Assembly: GCA_029532415.1 (NCBI GenBank)
Contig: JAQOTA010000071.1
Span: 2,170,001-2,234,000 of the forward strand
Direction of reading: 5' to 3'
Length of the DNA stretch: 64,000 nucleotides
Source: Marasmius tenuissimus
Taxonomy: Eukaryota; Basidiomycota; Agaricomycetes; Agaricales; Marasmiaceae
The notes under the pieces are model-generated. The model made no database searches. It worked only from the letters and a program-made list of their open reading frames with translations, and had not been told where the DNA came from. Made by a program: the position numbers and the translations under genes. Positions 36,999-45,732 of this stretch are shown here, piece by piece. Within the stretch, counting starts at the first letter, position 1. Every line of letters starts with the position of its first letter.

Positions 36999-37273
36999 CG
37001 CGGGCGCTACAATCGGAATAAATCCACCAGCCGCAAGAATTTCTGTTCCTCGGTCTCTTCTTGCTTCGTCTAGGCTTCCTCCAGTACCTGCAGGATATCG
37101 GTCAGCAAGAAAAGATCAGGTTGGAATCGAGTCTCACAAACCTGATCAGCCACCAAGTACACCCCCACCATCTCCTCTGCCAACACTCCCTTCATCACCC
37201 TATCCTCTTCCAAATTCCGGCACGCCTCATCAATACTCAAAGGCAAACTCTCTACAATCCCCAACAGCCTCAT
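36999..37273 (-). pseudogene. Remnant resembling a glutamine synthetase C-terminus
   Basis: The frame at 37273-37070 reads LPLSIDEACRNLEEDRVMKG, then VLAEEMVGVYLVADQ. This matches the pattern at the end of glutamine synthetase-type proteins (LP-SL-EAL--LE-D--L---LGEE-V--Y---K). A 54-bp intron with donor GTTTGT, branch CTGAC and acceptor CAG follows, leading to VLEEA, an in-frame TAG, then TKQEETEEQKFLRLVDLF and a stop near 36999. The catalytic domain is missing upstream, where the sequence is the broken E3-ligase remnant. I infer a 5'-truncated, nonsense-mutated fragment. The family call rests on spacing of a few residues and is tentative. Confidence 0.35.
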
Positions 37274-39000
37274 GTCCTTGTGCTGAAGGCCACCTCGACG
37301 GGAGCGTCAAAGTCCGCAATCGATAGTACATCGCATGCGATGAAGAGTGGGATGGGTGTAGGGCATTTTGCACTACTGCTGAGACACCTCAACGGGAAGA
37401 AGTGGTTATCTTTGACGGCGAGAAGGTAATTGAAGAGGCACTTCCAACAGTACGAGTGTTAGCAAGACAACAGCTTTATGGGGCGTTCTATCTCACCAAG
37501 ACAGATTGGACATACAGTCGCATCTGTACATCATGGCTGGCTGGGCAGCACGGAAATCGGACATATTGCCGCGAATACAAAGCTTCTGATTCCACATATC
37601 GATTATGACATTCTCCGGGCCCAAAAGTCGTCGGAGTGAAGCAAGTTGCTTCCCTATGAATGGTCCCATAAGATGTCCAGGAATGGGAAGATATCACTGT
37701 TCGCCTGCGTTAAGTCCTCGGTATTTCTGCAGGAGCTCCTGGCTGACGAGTTCTCGTCTGTCTCGCTGACCAAACAGGGTCAGCCGCCTGACTCGAGAGC
37801 TGTTCACAACAGTGACCGGAGGGTAGTGTATCTCCAACTGTCGGAGGTAAGCCTGGCCTTCCGGCCGATGGAAAAAGTCGTCCCAGATCGGTTGTCGTTC
37901 AAGGCAAATAACTTCACCCTCAAGGATCTTTTCGAGCTCGATCTTGAGTGCCCCAAGCTCTTTCACGTCGTGGGCCGAGAGTTTGACTGTGACTGTAGGC
38001 TCGTATGGGAAAAACAAGATGCTAGCACTTCGCATTCCTCGCTGCCAAAGTGAGGCACGAAGATTGCTAGCTTCATGAATTGCAAGTTGATATCTGTAGG
38101 GGGAATGCAGTAGGAGAGGGAGTGTACGTGGTCTGCGTAAATTCGCGTTTTTGCCTGGAAGTCCGACATGGAGATTGGCAGAGATATATGCTGAGTGGTA
38201 GTCTGCCTCAGCTATCTGAACGGCGTGCTGGGCCTTGTCCAGCGTGGTGTACCCTGTGTACCCCTGCTTCGATGGTGCTTCCCAACAAATTCGGACGGCT
38301 GTTTCCGAGATCACGGCGTCTCCGTTTCGTCTATCCCCAGTGCTAAGTGTCAGCCGGGTGGTCAGAATTTGACCCCAGTGCACGGACCCGTCAAGGCCTG
38401 CATTAGCCATTTGGGCTTCAGTGTGGCTCGAAAATTGGGCTTTCGCAGCCACTATGGGAGGTTTGCGAACGCAAACCTTCACATCATTGACTACGCCATA
38501 CCTTTAGAGCAAGTGGGTAAGTTCGTCTGTCGTGACCTCTGCCGGTAAGCCAGAGATATGAATCCAAGGGGTTTCAAATCCAGTGGTGATAGACTCGACT
38601 GCGAATCCCAGGCCTACTCTGACCTTAATGTGGTCATGTATGGTAAAAGCCCAATTAGAGAACAGCTTGTTTTGGGCTGGGGGCTGAGCTATTATCTTCT
38701 CGCTGGGTTCATCCTGTGTCCGAGTGAGACTCGTGGTGGATGATGGATTACAAAACAGCTTACATCGTATTCCAAGTTGCCGTGAACGTACTGGCAGCGA
38801 TAACCTTGATCGCAGCGACCCCTCAACCAGTTCCAACGTGTATCAGGGAAGCGTGGGCGGTGTCTCACAGCAGGAAGCGGGACGGTGTGCTTCTCCTCCG
38901 CAACCGATGCCCAAGAGGAAGACATCGAGGAGGAATCGAGTGAAGAGTCGAACCAAATGCTGGCATCAGTGGTGGGATACCAGTCTCCGACGCTGCTAGA
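37270..39000 (-). pseudogene. CCCH-finger / RBR-type E3 ligase-like gene, decayed
   Basis: Blocks in family order on the minus strand are: a serine-rich N-terminus; a CCCH-like finger (GRCDQGYRCQYVH, with Trp in place of the first Cys, about 38820); IKVRVGLGFAVESITTGFE and WIHISGLPAEVTTDELTHLL (RRM-like); VRICWEAPSKQGYTGYTTL; LSAHDVKELGALKIELEKIL; WDDFFHRPEGQAYLRQLEIH; RVRRLTLFGQRDRRELVSQE; FIGKQLASLRRLLGP; and FFPLRCLSSSSAKC to LFIACDVLSIADFD, matching the part of an RBR protein that follows RING1. The RING1 cysteines before it and the IBR/RING2 after it are absent. The blocks change frame and meet stops (for example 37272-37270). Intact relatives transfer ubiquitin; this copy cannot. Confidence 0.55.
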
Positions 39001-39043
39001 GTCATCTGAAGACGACTGATGTGTGACGGATGCAGAATTGGTG

Positions 39044-40042
39044 TCATGAGAGGTGTGGGCAAGATTTGGGAGGCATATGGTAATGTGAAGTGACTCTGGT
39101 GCAGGGGGAGACTTGCTCCCCGCAATGAAAGGCGGACATCGTCCGAATGAGCTCTTCCTTCGTGAAGGAACTTGCGAGCGCTGCCTCACATCCGGCCCAA
39201 CTGTTGCCTCCCTTGTTGGATTTGTAGAAAACCTCGTCAACGTCATCATCGTCCTCGGTGTCGTTGTCGCATCCACCGGTGTAGATGGGGGAGGCGTGAT
39301 GAAGTGTAGAAGGAATGGGTTCTCGCTTTGTAGCCCAAGCGTCCTGTTCGAATTCCCGAAGATTCTCCAAACCACCACAGGCCGCAAGCAACTCCCTGGT
39401 AACTCCAGCAGAAGCTCCTAACACCTTCAACAATTGGACGTCGAGCATCGTGCTGATCCCCAAGTCAAAGGTCTCCGAGGCACGACTCTTGATTGCCTGG
39501 ACAACCAACGGATCGATATCGTCGCTGTATGTGAAACTGAATTTGAGTTCCCTCACTTGGGGTGCAAGGCAGTAGAACTTGTCGCGCGAAAAAATAGTCT
39601 CCATGAGGTAGTTCTCAAGCTGGAATGAGATACAGCGGAGGTATGGGAGGCGGTCGGGGCTCAAGAAGATGTCGTTGAGGATGGAGCGGATGACAAGACC
39701 GAGAGGCTGCTCCTTTTCGCTCTCAGGACCAGGGAGAAGCGACCTATTCGCGTGTTCGATGGTGATGGATCGACAAAGTTGATCAAGTAGACGGCGCTCG
39801 CTGATAGAAAGGGTTCCATGTAGGAGGTCGAGAAATTGAAGGCCGTGCGCTGAACTGAGGATATGGATGTCCTCGTAGTACACCCTACCGAAGATGTTGT
39901 TCCACAATCGAGAAATGAGTGGCGAGGCTTTGACGAGGATAGCTCGTTCGTGGGTCGACAAAGGAGAAGACCAGAGGGTGGAGATGATCTTCTCTGTTAG
40001 CTCGAGAGAAAGCTGGGGAATAGAAGAAGTAGGAGAAATCAT
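39044..40042 (-). CDS. F-box-like protein, single exon, 332 residues
   Basis: From ATG 40042 (MISPTSSIPQLSLELTEKII) the first ~55 residues have F-box-like spacing (STLWSSPLSTHERAILVKAS, then LISRLWNNIFGRVYYEDIHI), a pattern common in large agaricomycete families. The remainder is leucine-rich (RLLDQLCRSITIEHANRSLL, LPYLRCISFQLENYLM, QVRELKFSFTY), with an acidic stretch (DNDTEDDDDVDEV) before the stop at 39044. The frame is intact, unlike several neighbours. An upstream in-frame extension to 40102 exists but begins with TTG, so the ATG was chosen. The intact product would be a substrate adaptor of an SCF ubiquitin ligase; the substrate is unknown. Confidence 0.6.
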   Translation of the reverse strand: MISPTSSIPQLSLELTEKIISTLWSSPLSTHERAILVKASPLISRLWNNIFGRVYYEDIHILSSAHGLQFLDLLHGTLSISERRLLDQLCRSITIEHANRSLLPGPESEKEQPLGLVIRSILNDIFLSPDRLPYLRCISFQLENYLMETIFSRDKFYCLAPQVRELKFSFTYSDDIDPLVVQAIKSRASETFDLGISTMLDVQLLKVLGASAGVTRELLAACGGLENLREFEQDAWATKREPIPSTLHHASPIYTGGCDNDTEDDDDVDEVFYKSNKGGNSWAGCEAALASSFTKEELIRTMSAFHCGEQVSPCTRVTSHYHMPPKSCPHLS

Positions 40043-40287
40043 AGTTGAAGTCGAGTAGCGCAGTGGATGTGGCTGGAGGTTGTGCAATTTGTGGGGCGGC
40101 AAGGCCCATTATATACGTAGGCGAGAAATGGTGGCCGGAAGGATTTTACCGAGACCAATGAGTAAGTTACTGAGACAATGCCCTGTCTCAACCAAATAGG
40201 CTTTCTTTCCAGTCGCCATAGTACGCGTCAGATAGATCTATAGGTGTGGCGATGCAGAGGCACGCCCTTTCTCGTCTATCATTTGAG

Positions 40288-40930
40288 CCATTCAATGTGC
40301 CTCCCAGCCCCTCGTGATTTCGACCATTGCGCTCGGTGCTTTGGGTTTCCTTCGTCTGAGATTGCTGGTAGCGACTTCGAGTATGCATTTGAGTTTGGGT
40401 GGGATGGGAGGTGTTGGTAGGTGTCGAGGGGTGGGGTCACACGAGACTGAGAGGGCTCTGGTGAGCTGGATACGGTGGGGTACGAGGCGGACCTTCGTGT
40501 CGAGGATGTTTACGTTTAATACCGGTGTGAATACCGGTGCCAGCAGGAAATGTCGATTGATGTTCGCGATAGCAGTCCAAGATGGGGGCCCTGGTATTCA
40601 AGATCCAAAAAAGCTTGCGTGCAGTAGTAGCAACGAACCGGGGAAGACCGGTGCCAACGAGACACCACTTTGTCGCGACGGGTGGTCTGTTTACTGGTGG
40701 TTTTGCAATATCTAGAGATTCAATATTCAATGTTAGTCTCTGATACCCGTGGACTGTATCGCAAAAAAAAAAAACAACCTACTGAGCCATCCAAATTGTT
40801 TGAATCACCGACGGTGTCCTCCATAACAGCCCTTCTTCTACTCGACCTCTGCGTGATTCCCACTTTCATTGAATGACAGCATCCCTATTGATGGGAATAA
40901 TGAGCTAAACGCCTCAAGGGTCCAGGGTAA
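40288..40930 (+). repeat. ~650-bp dispersed repeat, copy B
   Basis: Diverged direct copy of 35528-36200, starting GCCTCCCAGCCCCTCGTG and ending around GGGAATAATGAGCTAAA. It contains an A12 run at about 40763 that copy A lacks. Confidence 0.75.
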
Positions 40931-41059
40931 CGCGTCTAGGAAGACCCTCACGTTCACCATGATTTGTCAGCAAACACCGGACCAAATATGTTGCCGAGTA
41001 CCGGTGCCGTCAGCCGCCAGCGTCAACTGGAAAGAAACTTAGAGTAAGTCTGCTGTCTT

Positions 41060-41112
41060 AGTACTTGTAGAGAAGTATTCGTAGACCAAGTACTTACTAC
41101 ATAGTAAGTACT
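41060..41112. repeat. Two overlapping hairpins built on AGTACTT
   Basis: AGTACTTACTA (41089-41099) and AGTAAGTACT (41103-41112) form a near-perfect 10-bp stem. AGTACTTG at 41060 and CAAGTACT at 41087 form a second, alternative stem sharing one arm. The following ~150 bases are AT-rich and repeat TACTTACTTA words. Confidence 0.6.
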
Positions 41113-41334
41113 GCATTTTATAAAATTTGCTTTTATGAACAGGTGTACTATTATTTTGCCTAGTATGACTTGTTTCACACATACTTACTTACCCCACTTT
41201 ATCATAGCGACCTAGACTCTCCCTGTTGTCCTACTGGAGCCTTGTAAGTAAGTTTTTCTAAAAGGATTGTCTGAAACGGGAGCCTCAAGTCAAATTTTGC
41301 TAAGGCGTGATGCATCAGACATAAGGTCAGTCAA

Positions 41335-41435
41335 AAATAATTTCGCCGAAGCAGCGGTATTCGAACAGTTTACCTCCGCAGATAAGGTGACTGAGTCGGC
41401 GTAGTGACAGCATTTCCGCTGCACCATTGTGGCTT
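41335..41435 (-). ncRNA. tRNA-like pol III promoter module, possible SINE head
   Basis: On the minus strand TGGTGCAGCGG (41426-41416) fits an A box and GTTCGAATACC (41366-41356) fits a B box, with about 50 bases between them, the spacing of a tRNA. The region does not fold into a convincing tRNA with a clear anticodon arm and 7-bp acceptor. I read it as a decayed tRNA-derived sequence or the head of a SINE whose body would extend leftward into the AT-rich stretch. No target-site duplication was found. Confidence 0.35.
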
Positions 41436-41634
41436 ACTTGGTGATGTCATCTCTTGAATATACCCTGCTAGAGAGCGCCGCAGCACTCATACCACAGGCA
41501 TTTGCTGAAATCTTTTTACCCATTAGTGGCTCTTGTACATATAGCCTTATATACAACTATAATACATTAAGTTTTGAGTACAGACGATCACCCAGGCTGG
41601 TCAAAGTTGCCACATAAAAATGAGTCGGTCATCA

Positions 41635-43150
41635 TCATCTTGTAACCATCAAATGCTTACGCGAGCATGGTGAACGTGAGGGTCTTCTTGCTTGGGACGA
41701 TAAAGGGAATAAATCAAAATTAATGTGATCCAACCCTCCGTTGACAAGTTTACTGGAGGGGGGCTTCACATCAGATATTGATGGTAGCAGAGAGGGAGAG
41801 AAACAAACGTGGTCTGGGGTTTCATCCATGGGTTCACCATCTTGAGCGTGGCCGCCGTCAGCAGCACGATTTTTGTCCTTGCGCCTGTTACCAGCACCGC
41901 GTTTCCCACCACAAGAGGGGTTACCTCGGGGTGCTATGCTGGAACGAGATCCATCATCAACGCGAGCCCGCTTGGGGGCAGGTAATGTGATGGAGGTGGA
42001 GGATGAGTGCCGAGGGGCAGACAATGTAGTATGCTGATTGGATGTCAAGGTTGAGGGTTGAGGGAGTTGGGGTGTCGAGGGTCTGGATGGGGCGATGGGT
42101 GTAGGAGGTGAAGATGAGAATGGAGAGACAGGAGCTGGAACGATACGAGGAGGTGATAAGGGAGGTGGGAGGGAATGACCTGGTTTGGATGTCGTGAGGT
42201 TGGAGATAAGTAGCTGGGTGGCCGTTGTTGCCTGGAGCTGCTCTTCGTCCATCTGGGTTTCCAGTGCATTGATCACCGTTGTTTTCGAAGCAACTTGTTG
42301 TAGCAAGTCCTGTTTGGCCATATTGTCAGACGCAAGGTGATGTTTCAGAAGTAGTTGGTCTCGCTCTCGTTCTAGTCGGTTCAGCCGTGCTTGTTTCGTA
42401 TGCATCGCCATGTTGGCCGTGAGCATGCTCGCCATGGAGCCTATCGCACCCGAGATAACCGAGGTATGGGCCTGGACTGTTTTGAGGGTCTGCTGATGCT
42501 GTACAAAGAGCTTCTTGAACATTCCAGTGGTTTCGGTCATCTGGTCTTTGAAGGAATGAAATTGGGCGCGGAGCTCTTGGACGTCCCGACTATCTCGTGA
42601 CGGGGCAGATGACTGTGAAAGGAAACCGTAATTCGTCGGAAGGCCGATGCGGTTGAGGAGAACGAGGGAGTGAGGTCTGGAAGGAGAGGCAAAGCGCTCG
42701 AGAAGAGGGTGATTGGCAAGGGGAGTGAACGGTTCTTGGGGATTGAGTACTCGGCTTGCAATGTCGAAGTTCTTGAATACCGCAGTGTATACCTCTCTGT
42801 GACATGCCATCCGATGGAAGAGGACCGAATCTGCACCGTATTTTTTGCGAAAGTAAGCGGTGAGGACGCTCTTGATACCCTGTATCCGTTTGCAACCAAG
42901 AACACTAATCTCCCCTGGGTATACAGGCTCTACCCATTTTAGGAGTTCGGGTTCAAAGGTGTGCCCGCGAATAACTGGAGGATGAGCTTGAAGGTATTCG
43001 AGGGCTGTACGGGATAGAAGGTCGAAGGTGATTCGTGATGAGGCCTCCGTGGAGGAAAAAGAATCCAGACCGGTGACCCAACTTGAATTGGGATTCAAAT
43101 CAGCGCGGTGTCTGAAACCCGAACGGCAAACCCAATGCCCCGATAGTCTC
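41635..43150 (-). CDS. Conserved agaricomycete hypothetical protein, C-terminal exon
   Basis: One long frame (stop at 41635) is open back to about 43150 without an ATG, so an upstream exon probably supplies the start. The N-terminal half is structured (HWVCRSGFRHRADLNPNSSW, WVEPVYPGEISVLGCKRIQG, KSVLTAYFRKKYGADSVLFH, IASRVLNPQEPFTPLANHPL). A coiled-coil follows (VQELRAQFHSFKDQMTETTG onward), then a methionine/alanine stretch (GSMASMLTANMAMHTKQ), and finally a low-complexity Ser/Pro/Thr tail with a basic, nuclear-localisation-like KRARV and KRGAGNRRKDKNR. The pattern resembles an uncharacterised family recurrent in Agaricomycetes. The function is unknown. Its 5' end lies next to the inverted-repeat island, so its promoter or first exon may have been disrupted. 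Confidence 0.55.
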
Positions 43151-43387
43151 CCTCAGGCATACTCTCACGGCTGCGGGAACTTGCGGGTCAGAAGACCCTG
43201 TGCCAAGGACTAAAAAGCTGCTCTAGCAGTCTTGTTTCATCCTCGAATCATGGATCCAGAAGCAAACAAGTTATCTTACTGCAGGTACGAGTTTTGTCCG
43301 TACAGGTCAAAAGAGTTGATTCATCCATGTTGAAGTGTTCATCCACACAAGTCTATGTTTGATCCTTGCAGGTGGGATAGTCATGCG

Positions 43388-44691
43388 TACACGGCCAAAA
43401 CTAAATTATGTGTTCCCAATGTGTCCTTCATTTTAATTGAGCTGTGTCGTCACGACATGCGCCGTGTATTGCCTGAATGTGCTCACAATAAATAAAAACC
43501 ATGTTCGGTCGGGGCCTCTGCTGTCATCTTGCCGGGGTCTTCTCGGCATGTTTTGACAAGCCATTGCCCATGTTGTCCCAACATGAGAGAAGTACCCGTA
43601 CAGTATGATGCCTGAGAAATACGTCATTTGAGCGAGTAAAGGTTTTTGCTCATCGTCGCTGCTGCTGCTCGACGCTGGCTGTCCCTAATTTTTCGGTCTG
43701 GCTGTATTTTTGACAAAAAATAGCATTCACACTATTAACAAGTACATGGAAAGCAGGTAACAATAATGTACTAAAAAAATCTATGAAATCATTCCCCCGG
43801 CTCACCACCAATGCGTGATCCACCAGCCCTCTTGATGTTGAACAATGCAGAATGCGGCACTACAACCAAGTTCATTGATTAGGAACAGAAGTATGACAAG
43901 TAGTGGGGACTTACCGCGAGAGAACAGGCTGAGAAAACAGAGCTGGGAGTGAAAGTGCAGGTTGAAAAGAAACGACAAGTCCGGAGCGCCCACCAGCTCA
44001 AGCGAAGTTCAACAATGACCAAAGAGACCCAAGCATTACGGTGCCTCCATGCCTGTCACGGCTCCTGGCCTGCTTACTTTCCAACCTCCATGTTCGCCCA
44101 GAGTGCGGACTCAGCAAAAAATTCTCTGAGGCCCTTTCGTGAGGTCCACCTCAAGGTAAGTCCCCACTACTTGTCATACTTCTGTTGCTAATGACCTTGC
44201 TTTCAGTGTTGCGTTCCGCATCATTCGACATTGAGAAGAGGAGTGGTAGATTGTGGGTTGGCGGCGGGCTGGGGGGGGGGATATATTTCATGAATCTTTC
44301 TAGTACAATACTGCTACTATCCTGCTTTCTATGTACTTGTTAATAGTGTGAATGCTATTTTTTGTCAAAAATACAGCCAGACCGAAAAATTAGGGACAGC
44401 CAGCGTCGAGCAGCAGCAGCGACAACGAGCAAAAACCTTTACTCACTCAAATGACGTATTTCTCAGGCATCATACTGTACGGGTACTTCTCTCATGTTGG
44501 GACAACATGGGCAATGGCTTGTCAAAACATGCCGAGAAGACCCTGGCGAGATGACAGCAGAGGCCCCGACTGAACATGGTTTTTATTTATTGTGAGCACA
44601 TTCAGGCAATACACGGCGCATGTCGTGACGACACGGCTCAATTAAAATGAAGGACACATTGGGAACACATAATTTAGTTTTGGCCGTGTAT
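43388..44691. mobile_element. 1.3-kb foldback element with ~530-bp arms
   Basis: The left arm (43388-43914) and right arm (44155-44691) are inverted copies. The outer ~350 bases are almost identical (from ACACGGCCAAAACTAAATTA through CTGTCCCTAATTTTTCGGTC to CACTATTAACAAGTACAT). The inner ~170 bases are more diverged but end in an identical 32-base segment (AACAGAAGTATGACAAGTAG then TGGGGACTTACC). The centre (about 43915-44154) is unpaired or only weakly similar. In each arm, read towards its own outer end, the segment GGTAAGTCCCCACTACTTG to AG resembles a 50-bp spliceosomal intron followed by a similar short exon. No full transposase frame is present. No target-site duplication was recognised. 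Confidence 0.75.
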
Positions 44692-44719
44692 ATAATGCAC
44701 TCTCGGCGGGACTTGCATA

Positions 44720-45671
44720 ATGATGTAGGCGGATTGGATACAGTTGATTTTGATATTTTAGTCTGAAGCTGTCTGTCCCTGGACCCAGGGTGGGAAGTGC
44801 TCCGGCCTGGTTGGGCACAGGCAGGCCGCAGATCAGGCCCACTCCCTTTCTCATAATAATGTTCATGCAACTATAAGGCCGCAAGATGACTCATTTTAAC
44901 ATTTTTAGAGGTCTTGGAGAACCTAGAAGTCCAGAAACGTCCAGAAATGAGGTTAAAAACTGTGGGAATCCTCACTGGATCTTGTCGGTCATTCAGACTC
45001 ATTAAGTCCGGCGGATCGATATCACCGGGATGCTTTACAGGGGCTTCAGCTTAACCACTTCCCCCCCCCCCAATGCAAGAGAACATGGCGAGAGACAGCT
45101 TGTATGCTTGTATGTGAGAATACACAAGGGCATATGGTGTACAAAGACAAAGAATCTGTGGGAGCCCAAGTTCGGGTCTTTGACACTCAATTTCCAGGCA
45201 CCGTCCGGATCCAGATTCAGGCTGTCCTAGGGCCAAATACTTGCTGTACAAGGCTTGATATTTACGGTTTCACTCACAGGCTATCCTCGTTGAACTGAAA
45301 ATACCTCACCTGCTTGACCTTGTGAGGCTGAAGGATCTCTCAGCTCATACTGGACGGTTCTGAGTTCGGACTTGTGGCCTTTGCGGGCGGCACACAAAAA
45401 TCCACGGGCCAGTTTAACCGATTCTCACACTCTGACCTCAAATCTCGGCGAGTAATTGGACATTCAACACATACCTTTGAGCTCTTACAGTACTCTGAAC
45501 ATCATCACAACACCAGTATAGTCCATTCGGCGCCTTGAAGGTCACTCTCGAGCAGGCAAACTCAAGTGGCCAGCTGGGCCACGGGCCGTAACACTCTCAA
45601 CCCCGGGTCCAGGGACGGAGGGCCTTAGTCCAAATTTCCAAAATCAACCGTATCCAATCCGCCTACATCAT
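44720..45671. mobile_element. ~0.95-kb element with ~80-110 bp terminal inverted repeats
   Basis: ATGATGTAGGCGGATTGGAT at 44720 and its reverse complement ATCCAATCCGCCTACATCAT ending at 45671 bound the segment. The inverted similarity runs inward through GTTGATTTTG and TCCCTGGACCC(A/G)GGGT for about 80 bases and weakly to about 110. The interior has no recognised coding sequence. It begins 29 bases after the preceding foldback element ends. Probably a non-autonomous DNA element; the family is unknown. Confidence 0.65.
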
Positions 45672-45732
45672 ACATGATCGGCGAAAACATCGAGGTTTTG
45701 CCACGGCCCGTGGGATCGATAATGTGAAGCTG

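Noticed and set aside
36916..37326. Plus-strand frame of 136 codons starting with ATG
   Set aside because: Antisense to the glutamine-synthetase-like remnant; proline/serine-rich with no family resemblance.
43949..44191. 80-codon frame in the centre of the foldback element as a transposase
   Set aside because: Too short, no catalytic motif; only the downstream splice-like segment is notable.
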